DNA of 64,000 bases from Azolla caroliniana (taxonomy: Eukaryota > Polypodiophyta). The stretch covers positions 1,426,001-1,490,000 of the forward strand of contig JBHGNT010000006.1 in assembly GCA_043228905.1 (NCBI GenBank). Direction: 5' to 3'. Positions 37,190 to 46,772 of this stretch are shown piece by piece (within the stretch, counting starts at the first letter, position 1; each line of letters opens with the position of its first letter). The notes below the pieces were generated by a model. That model searched no databases. It worked only from the letters and a program-made list of their open reading frames with translations, and was not told the DNA's origin. Position numbers and translations under genes: made by a program.

Positions 37190-37467
37190 CTTGGGAAGGA
37201 TTTTCTCTGGTAGGACCTGGTCAACTGTCTTTTGGAGTTGTTTGAGTCAGTCTTCCTTGGCAGGGGCCATGAGGACAGATGTAACCTATGCATGCCTTCA
37301 AAAATGTGCGAGGAAGCTGATCCACTATAACATCCAATGGTATTATACTTGGGAGGGATTTTCTCTGGTAGGATCTGGTGAACTGTCTCTTGAAGTTGCT
37401 TGACTCAATCTTCCTCGGTGGGTGCCATGGGACAGATGTAACCTACACTGTAACATCCCAGGATATT
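37190..37467. repeat. 158-bp tandem duplication, about 1.8 copies
   Basis: 'cttgggaaggattttctctg' at 37190 recurs as 'cttgggagggattttctctg' at 37348, each followed by similar sequence ending 'acagatgtaacctac'. The second copy is truncated. It may derive from a retroelement. Confidence 0.8.
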
Positions 37468-37734
37468 ATACATCATATCTGCTACTAAAAGAGAGAGAGC
37501 GTAAGCAAATTAGTGGACAAGGGCCCAAAATTTGAGAGCATGATTTGTTGAGAGCCTTCATGAAAGAATAAGAGGAATTTGAAATCCATATTTGCTTTTT
37601 CCAAAGCAAAAAGTCATTGCCCTTAAGCAAATTATTTGTATCCATGGCTGGAGTCCCAATCACCTCTGTTTTGTTTTGAATAGTTCTAAAAATTCTAACT
37701 TTGGGATAAGACCTTGTAAATCTTCAAGGTTGAT

Positions 37735-39705
37735 GACGATTCAATCAATCATCGGAAAGAGTGTATATTACATATTAACCCCGACAAACACATTTTCGAG
37801 CTTCAACACCATGAAGGCAATTGAGATAGCTTACCATATTCCTTCACTTTCTATCTTGAAAACGAGTGACAGGCTATGACAATCCCTGCCGAGACACATG
37901 TTGATGGTGTTGATGTGATGAATGGATTGTGATTCACCATGACATTTGCATGCGTACAATGGCATTCTTTGCCACTTCTACATGTGATGATCCAAATCAA
38001 TCATTTAGCGATGGTTGAAAGCACTTGTAAAAAAGACATATTAATCCCCACAAGTACATTTTCCAGCTTCAAAACTATGAAGGTGATTGAGATTCCTTAT
38101 CATAATCTTTCGCTTCTCTATCTTTGATATAATTGATACAGCGTTGTGACAATCCCTATAGATACACATTTTGTTCACAAATATATTGTTTCACCAAGTT
38201 TTGTATTTATGAGGGCACAAGGAATAGCCAAATTATCACTATGCCCACATAACACACCCAAAATGTTTTGCAATATCCACCACACCTTTGGGAATGTCCT
38301 TCATGTGACATTATCAGAGAAACAGCTTCAATTTTAGCATAAATATCCTTGCATCGAGAGCATTGAGTATTGCCTCCAATGAGTACGGAATGCAATTTTC
38401 CACTTGTGTCAAGTCACAAACTATTTTCTTGTCTTTCTGAAGCAGCGTATTTCAGTCTCATGGCTTCAACTTTTTTTGCATCCTCTTGTATGCCAGCAGC
38501 TCCGAATATTTTAGTCATTGCTGTAGCACAAGTATTATCTAGTTGTACTGGTTGATCAAAAGTCAATATTCCAAGATTCAAATTTCCCCATTTTCTACAA
38601 GAACTCAATAATGCAAGCAATATAGGATAATCTGAAAAGAGCATCACTTTGATCACAAACAGTATCTTGTCAAACAATTAGCACAACCAAAGACTACTAC
38701 CATGCGAGTATGATGATGCTCAGAGTACAGAATAATGCCATATTTTCTGCTCATATTCCCAAAAGCATTCAAGCTTCCTCCATTAGTTCAGAGTGACTAC
38801 ATGCACTCAAGACAGATAAAAATGTGACTGCATTTCAGAGAGTAACCTTCAGCTTGTATTCTTTAAAATCAACTTAAAGCTTTTTTACCTTGCTGTTTTG
38901 AATAACTAGAAATTAGCGCAGACAAAGAGCCAGCATACGGATCAAACTTCTATTTTCAATCAACCCTATTTTCATGAGATCTTGTTGTAATTTAGCTGCT
39001 TTCTCAATGTTCTCTTGGTACAAGACTTTAATCAATGCCAAAAGAGCAGAACCATCAGTACCATTTTGACCACCATTGCTTACGTCATCATGTGACATTT
39101 TCACTCTTTTGCTTAGCTCCTCAGAAACTCAAAATCGAGCATATGGTCCATTGGTCCACAAAGATTCATCGTTCATTTTGTGTATAAGTTCCAGTGATCT
39201 AGAGCTCAATATATGGAAAACGGCAAGACCTCTCTCTATCTCTCTCAAGATGTAACGTCTTGTTTGGTTTTATAGGTCATTTTGGCCTCATAAAAGATGT
39301 TAATATTGTTTTCTTCTTTCCTTCTTGTAGATGTTAATATATCATCATGATCATAATATCTCCCTCTCCCTCTCTCTCGTAGAGGTTAATACCATCATGA
39401 TCATGATCTCTCTCAATCTTAAAAGATGTTAATATAACATCATATGTCTCTCACACACACATCCTTGCTTCTGCGATGATGGTGCCAGAGAGAAGGATCT
39501 GCAAAGTACTCCTTCCATATCTTTTGCTGATGTCTCGACATTTTTTCCTGCATATCTTTCATTTCTTTGATTACCCCTGTTCAGATATTTTGTCATAATC
39601 ATTGGAAGTCATTATTGCGATTTAGTGAAACGAGCTAGTGTCTAAACGGATGTCGCTACTTTTTTTCTTGTTTGTATGAATGAACTGAGCCTCAGTGTTG
39701 GCCAT
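37735..39705 (-). pseudogene. Inverted, internally deleted copy of the PPR locus
   Basis: Read on the minus strand, this aligns with 46266-49555, including about 500 bases of 5' flank, the start region, the C-terminal part and the 3' flank. The ATG context (AAAATGAACGATGAATC) and early residues (39104-38913) are kept. Near codon 88 the sequence then jumps to what is codon 517 in the intact gene, so about four PPR triads are missing. Frameshifts and stops follow. Readable C-terminal pieces are 38677-38414 (SCRKWGNLNLGILTFDQ) and 38395-38207. It shares the lost YW end and the 270-bp 3' tandem with the intact gene. Confidence 0.93.
39245..39312 (-). promoter_or_regulatory. TATA-containing block upstream of the PPR pseudogene
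   Basis: On the minus strand the block reads TTTTATGAGGCCAAAATGAC and then CTATAAAACCAAACAAGA. The same block occurs on the plus strand at 50775-50830. TATAAAACC (39274-39266) is a good TATA box about 110 bases before the pseudogene ATG. The intact PPR copy has lost this block. Confidence 0.45.
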
Positions 39706-39899
39706 CTGGTGTCCTTTTGTAACCTGATCCTGTGTATAAGGGGTGCCTAATTGCAGCACTTTTCATAACCGTGATATATATGTAAATAGGTAGAAGCAAT
39801 ACAAGGGACAATTTTGGCAATTCAATATTATTGTCTTGTCAGATAGAAAAAGAAACTTTCTTAAACACATTGAGCAATCGTGACATGCGTATGACATAT

Positions 39900-41660
39900 C
39901 TAGCACTTGGTAGTAGGTTCGGGGAGGAGATGAAGATGTGGAAATCTTTGTCAGTCAGGCGTAAGCTTTGTGTCTATTCATGGAACTAGTCAGGTCGACT
40001 ACGGTAGACATGATCTTGGAAGGGTAATCCATGCTAGATTTTCTTTCTATGTGTCTTGATTTTCCTAGGAAGTGGTCCTCAATGGTGACAAAAGGGATTG
40101 TGGAAGCTTGCCAGTATGGCATGAAATTAGGCAACATTTGCTTTTCGGAGAACAATGGAGAGGTATGTGAACATGCCTAGGGGCACATCGGTGATGATGG
40201 ACTGTGAACTCATTGTTGTAGAAATGAGCAGTTACACTTGGTTCATGGAAGTCACATTGTGGTGATCAGACATACACCTTTTGTGGTACTTCATAGTCCT
40301 AACGTTGTAGTCGTTTCTCTCGGGTCGATGCTGTGAATTTCAGCTGGTGTATTTCTAACCCCGTGCTTATAACTACTCCTTTCTTGGTATCTACACAAAT
40401 ATTGCCTACCAGCTCACTAGTTAGTTTACTTGAAGGCCACCTGTGACTCCACTTATGGTGACACCTGGATCCTAACTGAAGGGTTGCTTGACTGATATCT
40501 TGCTTGATCATTTACTTGAACCTCTTATCTTTTCCTCTTGCTGTGCTTCTCACACCCTTACTGATTTTACTACCTTGACAATTGTACCTTACCCCAAGTT
40601 AGGTGGTGCTTAGATTTGTTTGGTAGGGAATCTCATACCAATATGCTGACTATCCATCTTAGTACTAATGGCGCTCCGTGCCAAGAGGTTATCCAACCCC
40701 TGTTTAAATAATTTACAGATTGCCCTTAGTTTGGCGTAACATTTATGAGCACTCTCACTCTCAGTTAACTATAGACACAATATAACACAATCAAAAGGAT
40801 AGAAAGATGTTCTTGATTGTATAGAATAAGTTTGTATCAAATAACTTGTCAACCTTGAAATTCTAACTTTTGCATGCATCCCTATGTTACATTAGCCAAT
40901 TTTATAGTAGTTTGGTAAGTCATCTTCTCGCCACCTAGCTTTAGAGTTAGATATGTTGGTCACTAGACCAACAATATCTCTTTAAAATGGTACCCTTCCT
41001 ATTTAAGGAACCTTTATTTCTTGTTCTGTATCATACACTCTATCTAATATACAAATTATGGCCTTTTGGCCAAGTTCACACCCATTGGACGACAATAGGC
41101 ATAGTTTGGGTTCATATTGTAGTAATATTGTTGGATCGAGGTGGAATTTCTTTTTAGGTAGATTTGATGCCTGTAAAATTGGGGATCCAACCCTTGCATG
41201 TCCTCATAGGACCATGTGAACATGATCAAATAGTAGTTGACCAAGGTGATGAGGTGTTGGAGTGGTTGTAGATCCTTGGCAATTATCAAAGGCCAGACGT
41301 TAGTGTTAGTCTTGAGGTTGATTTCCTTGAGAGTAGTGCATTGGGAGATTTGCTTTTCCCGGTCAAGCACTTCACATGCTAGGTTGAGTTTTGGTATGTT
41401 GTCAAGCGCAATAGTCGACATGGCAGCAATACAGAGTGGTGGATACTGATAAGGATGCACCACTAAAGGGCTTCAATCTCGAAGAGAGGAGTAAGCATTC
41501 CATGGTTGGCCATATATGCTTTGAGATCCTCATCATCTAGTCCTTCTAACATATTATGCTTTAGGCATGCAGGGGAATAGGGACCTCCTTTGCTAATTGA
41601 GGAGCTTAAGTGTTGTTTGCACCATCTTGTGATTTCTTGACTTAGGGTAACCAAAATTGG
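39900..41660 (-). mobile_element. Ty3/gypsy polyprotein remnant
   Basis: The minus-strand frame 41463-41056 contains FTWSYEDMQGLDPQF followed by a HQI and MNPNYA. This matches the start of gypsy reverse transcriptase, where the consensus is FAWSYxDMPGLDPxI ... PxRRMxPxLA. Upstream (41654-41463) and downstream (40511-40299, 40155-39955) frames in the same orientation are probably other pieces of the same element. The active-site YxDD block is not readable. It is dead, and no LTRs could be assigned. Confidence 0.6.
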
Positions 41661-41934
41661 GGAGGATAGATCTATCTACTTGGTATTAGGGTTAAGGGTA
41701 AAAAGGAAAGCTCAAGGTGTTAAGCCACCATTACTATTGTAATAAATCTATATACTCATTAATCAAGATTTTTTCATGTAAATATTGGGTTGAATCAATC
41801 AATTAATATGTATCTAAGAATTTGATTCTTTGCGCTTTCTGAAATGTCTGCCTAATCTCTGCAGCTGGCTTAATCTTTGCATTCCTCTCCCTACTCTCTA
41901 TGTTTCTCCAACCTAATCCTTGTATTCATTGTCC

Positions 41935-42940
41935 TAAACATCATAGAATCCAAATGGATGGGGAATGAAGATATGGTTTTGAACACCCATGAAGATGGTC
42001 TAGACCAATGGAGAACCACAAGAAGATACTGTAGACGTAGAGGATGAGATAGAAGACCAACCCATGTAGTCCCCGAAGGGCACACAAGGCACCCAAAATT
42101 CAAGTTATTAGATGTTGAAGGGAAAGGTGATCTCTTCCGTCATTTGATCACACAAGAGATCAATTGTATGAGAAATGACATAGAAAGAGCCTTGAAAGAG
42201 GAAATGCATAAGGAGATAGAGAAATAGAAAAAAGAGTTGTATGCCATTCTCAAGATAAAGTTATTGGAATCTATACAAAAGACATCAAAAGTCTTGTAAA
42301 GAAATTTAACTTAAGGATGATACTTCATAGTACCTAAAGGATGAAATATCCTCAAATAAGGTCGAACTCATAGTTAGTAAAAGTTGATCTACAAAAGGAC
42401 AAGAAATAGTGGAAAATGCAGAGCTAGCGAATGTAAATAAGGAAATGCAAACATGAGCACCGATGGCCAAGGCTGCCAAAGCTCAAACTGAGCATCCTCA
42501 CATGAAGCAACTCACCCTAGATTGAGTTTGTGAAAAAACAAAAAGGAAGATCGGTGCATAAGATGGAAATGATGAACACTACATTAGAAGAAGAAGCTAA
42601 GGTACAAAATGGTTTATTGAGCTGAAAAAGGAAGCCCACAAAAAGATGCCAAGAATCTTAGCAGAAAGATTGGGGCATCAGATAAATCCATTTTCTTCAG
42701 CATGGAGGGTAAGAAGACATGAGTTTAGAGCTAAAGCCTTGATCATCCGCTTCATGGATATGGAAAAGAAAAAAGCTTTCCTATCTAGGGAAGGGCACTC
42801 AAGTGTCACAATATATTTAGATGATGCTCTCAAACCAGCTCAACTAACACATTGCAAAGAAAACATGCCACGAGTCCTCAACACAAGAAAGGAAGAAAAT
42901 CAGTTGTATGTAGAGATGAGAAGGTCATCATTATAGAGAA
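41935..42940 (+). mobile_element. LINE ORF1-like remnant
   Basis: A charged, coiled-coil-like stretch rich in Lys and Glu (about 42100-42640) is followed by an open frame at 42646-42936. That frame contains RAKALIIRFMDMEKKKAFLS and a YLDDALKPAQ block, resembling the RRM-like and C-terminal domains of L1-type ORF1 proteins (family pattern RPIIIKF...KEKIL...IYINDDLSPE). It lies upstream of and parallel to the LINE endonuclease/RT piece at 44640-46330, so both are probably one element split by the insertion at 43340-44640. Confidence 0.45.
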
Positions 42941-43010
42941 GAGAGCCTCATGACGTTTATGGCCTATGAGACCTTGTGCATGTCTACAAAGAATCACAAT
43001 GGCTTTGTAA

Positions 43011-43146
43011 GGATAGATGTCTGGTATTTTGTGAAGAACACAAATATTGCAATGTATACAGAGAGTTTGGCTCTCTAAGGATAGATGTCAGGTATTTTGA
43101 ATATATCTTCAAGAACACAAATATTAGAATTAGAATTAGAATTTTT
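43011..43146. repeat. 68-bp tandem duplication
   Basis: 'ggatagatgtctggtatttt' at 43011 recurs as 'ggatagatgtcaggtatttt' at 43079, followed in both by 'gaacacaaatatt'. Confidence 0.75.
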
Positions 43147-43339
43147 ATCGTCCATAAAGAGGCCAAATTTGACCTATGGGACCAGAGTATACATGTGTTC
43201 TTGATATGTGTCTCCTTCCTAAGAAGGGGTATTCATACATTGAAGCACAAAGTCTCTATGTGTGAATAAACCATACACATATGAGCTCAACCTTCTTGGT
43301 AGTGTCTTAGGTATGGCACTTAAGTTATTACTCCCTCTT

Positions 43340-44640
43340 AGTATGTCAACCTATCTTGAACGAATTGCACTATATGTCGAGCATGTGAAGAGCAAATGAC
43401 ATTCATCCTCTACCATGCCTTTATTGCATACTTTGCATGTCCTCAAACTAGTTACATTTTGATACCATGATGCAACTTCAATACCTAACTTGTGAGATTG
43501 AGTGCGAAGTAGTGGAAAGGCTCTATGAGCATTACTACTCATATTGGTAATGAGATAGGTTGGATACGATCAATAGGCATTCTTGCTTTATATTGAGACC
43601 ACCATTCAGGGTTGACATTTGCAATGTAGTATTCTAGCTTTGTCCTCTTAGCATCTTCCCACATCATTCTTAATGATTCCACCAACCTTTCCTCAATCAT
43701 TACATATTGCATAACATTGCCCAAAAGTTCTAAAAGATCATCCAAACCCCATCTTCTAAACCATTTCCTTATGTCAACAACCCAACCGGATGAGAGAATC
43801 TTACTTTTATGATTCTTTTGTAGCTTACATCTAGCATTCTAAGCAAGATGTGGCAATCGATGATTCGGCATATTCTTGACTTTTGTAATGTATTTTAATA
43901 CTCTTTGGAGTGCCAATAGTTCTATGGATCAAACACTTGTTTCCAAGAGCATAACCTGGTAAGAGGTAGTGCATTTAACTCTTAATTGCCTCCTTAAAAA
44001 CATCTTTTGAATTTTCTCAATCTCATTCCATGCATTTAGAGAGATGGTGCCACCCCATACTTCTACTCCATAAAGCAATACTTGAGCTACCATGGCATTG
44101 AACAACATTAGTTCTACTTCCCATCCACAAGTATCACTTTGGTTGCATTGGTTCTCCAAAAGGTAATACGATTTCCAACTGGCTTGGAGCCTAGAATCAA
44201 AGCATGCACTCCATTTATTTGTGGCGGGTACATCAATACCAAGATATTTAAAGCTTCGAACAAATTGTATATGTTCACCTCTATATGTGAGCATAGGGTA
44301 ATAATGAGGTTGGATGGTTTGCACTGCCATCATTCTTGTTTTCTCTACAATTGCTACATCTAATACCCCAAGTAAAATTTGCATACCATCAACATCATAT
44401 GAGAAGAGTATCACATCATCTGCATTGCAATATATACAGGGACCCGTCAGTGCATTGCTAGTAGACTCCTTGATGTACAAGGATATCGATGGAGCCGGTA
44501 TGTTGTCCCCAACCACGAACACCATGAAGCACTAGAGGCTCCAAAGGGGTGGCTGTGCTGTGCAAAAAGGAACATCATGATTGAGTATATCTTGTGCATA
44601 ATGCACGGTATATATGGATACAAATAAAAAAAGGGAACCC
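43340..44640 (-). mobile_element. LINE C-terminal half (RT palm to zinc-binding domain), minus strand
   Basis: Read from 44640 downward: a degenerate stretch where the LINE GCPLSPTLFG block is expected, then NADDVILFSYDVDG (the YADD catalytic block, damaged), then SFKYLGIDVPA and LLYGVEVWGG (thumb region). At 43542-43351 comes a zinc-binding RT domain, CKVCNKGMVEDECHLLFTC. These are the standard parts of a plant non-LTR element in order. Frames change between 43929-44525 and 43539-43745. It interrupts a second LINE of opposite orientation. Confidence 0.75.
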
Positions 44641-46330
44641 TAGGGACGGGATTTGCTACTTTCCACCTTAGGGAAAGAGGGGACCTAATGGAACTATACA
44701 TGGCAATTTGCTTCTTTCTACTTGCCTACTCGAGGTTTGTATCTCTCGAAGAATCATCATATCAACCATTATATGATGATATCATAAGATCTACTGCTAT
44801 GGGGGATATTATACTTTTAGGTCTTCAATGTCTGAAGTAAGGATAAAGAATAAACTATGTTTGATACTAACGAGGCTATATATGGAGAAGTTATGGCAGA
44901 AGAAGTTGGTCTAAAGTGACAAGCTCAATATGCATAGGTATTATGATATCCCCAGGCATCCTCCACTCCCCTACTTACATGTCTCATGCCCACATGAATA
45001 CAGCCTTTTTACTCCACAAAATGTAAGAGATGCCATTGGTCCGTTACAATTTGGGAAGGCCCAAGATCATGATGAATTGGTAGGTAAGAACTTTATATGT
45101 GCCCACCTTGCTCCGTTGCTACCACGCACCTTTACTAGAACTGTGTGTGAAGGTTTCCCTACGAGTTGGACAGAACATACCATTGTGCCAATCTTCAAGA
45201 GTGGAGACCCCATGATGCTGAGCAGTTTTAGAACAATCATGATTGGCCATTACTCATCTAAACTATATGGTTCGATCCTAGAGTCAGAATGAGTTTATGG
45301 GCAGAGAGAAATGTCTGCCATTCAGCTGGACAGGCAGGCTTTTGGAAGGGGTTCACAACATTGGATCACATATTGACCCTCCGAGCCCTTATTGAGGGCA
45401 AAGCCCATAATAAGAGGTTTTATTGTGGCTTTGTGGATTTCTGAAAAGATGTCAACACTGTACCTCGCGCTTGGCTCATGCATAAGCTAGAAGCCCTTGT
45501 AGTTCCTATAGATATGCAATGGGAATTATGCATTGTATGAATTTATGTAAGTAAAGGTGCTGTCTCCTAATGTGTTGTTAGAGCCTGTGACTAGCACAAT
45601 TGGAGCAAACAAGGATGCCCACTATCACCCACCCTCTTCAGTCTCTATATAGATGAGCTGTCACATTACAGAGAGATTCTATGGTTCAAGATCATGCCTA
45701 GCAGGTATAACCATACAAACATTATTATATTTTTATGATATTGTGCTGATATCTGACACTCTAGAAAGATTGCAAAAACATGTAAACGCCTTAAAAGTAT
45801 TTTGTATGGATAAAGATTTGTTCGTAAACATAGATAAAACTAAAGTGATGTTTTTTAACACTACACAAGCATGGGTAACACGATCAGAACTAAAATTCTT
45901 CTTGGAAGAGGAAAAGGTGGCACACACAATCTTGCACTTACCCAAGAGTAACATTCAAAGGGCTTTGGTTCTGCTTATAGAGGCTGCTTTGGTCGATTCT
46001 GTCATGAATATGCAGCCCTTGGTGCTCTTGAAAGGCATTGTGCACATTTTCAATGCCAAGAGACATGGACTAAATTGTGGCTATTTTATACACTGGTCAC
46101 ACTAACTCTTCTCTGAGTAGAAACCTGGGGACTACGTTGTAATAAGACAAATAATTGGAAAGACTTAGAAATACCTTTAGTCTCAATAATTGCCTGTGTG
46201 ATATGACACAAAGCATCATTGCCCCATGATAATAGTCCGAGTAGAGATGGTGGCCGCCCCATGACAACAGCCAACACTGAGGCTCAGTTTATTCATGCAA
46301 ACAACGGAAGAGTCATGTCATTGGTTTGGG
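44640..46330 (+). mobile_element. LINE endonuclease/RT remnant
   Basis: Around 44690-44830 the frames read MAICFF ... SSYQPLYDDI ... GDIILLG, matching the APE-type endonuclease core (the DFN of GDFN is lost). From 44930 come RT blocks: FGKAQDHDELVGKNF, TIVPIFKSGDP, FRTIMIGHYSSKLYG, then QAGFWKGFTTLDHILTLR (about 45328-45382), then GCPLSPTLFSLYIDEL (about 45612-45659). After 45740 there is LFVNIDKTKVMFF and at 46100 VETWGL...NNWKDLE. Several stops show it is inactive. Its 3' end lies just upstream of the PPR gene, at about 46266-46330, inside the sequence duplicated with that gene. Confidence 0.75.
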
Positions 46331-46772
46331 CATGATCTCGTTTCACCGGAATTGCAATAATGATTACTGATGGTGACATTATAAGTTTGAGCTCAAAATC
46401 GGAGCAGAGGTAATCAAAGAATAAAGGATATGTAGGTGGAATTTTCCTTTCTTCGTACAAGAGATATGTGCAGAAGAAGAGGAGAATTGTATGTCGAGAT
46501 ATCAGCAAAAGATATGGAAAGAGTACTTTGCAGATCCTTCTCTCTGGCATGATCATCATAGAAGCAAAGTAAGGGATATGAATGTGGGAGATATGATGAT
46601 GATGATGATGATATATAGACATCTTCAAGCATGAAAGAAGGATTATGATCATGAAGATATATTAATATCTACAAGAGAGAGATTATGATCATGATGATAT
46701 ATTAACATCTGAGAGAGGTCCTGTCGTTTTTCCATACAGTGTGGCTCTAGATCATCAGAATTTAGACACAAA

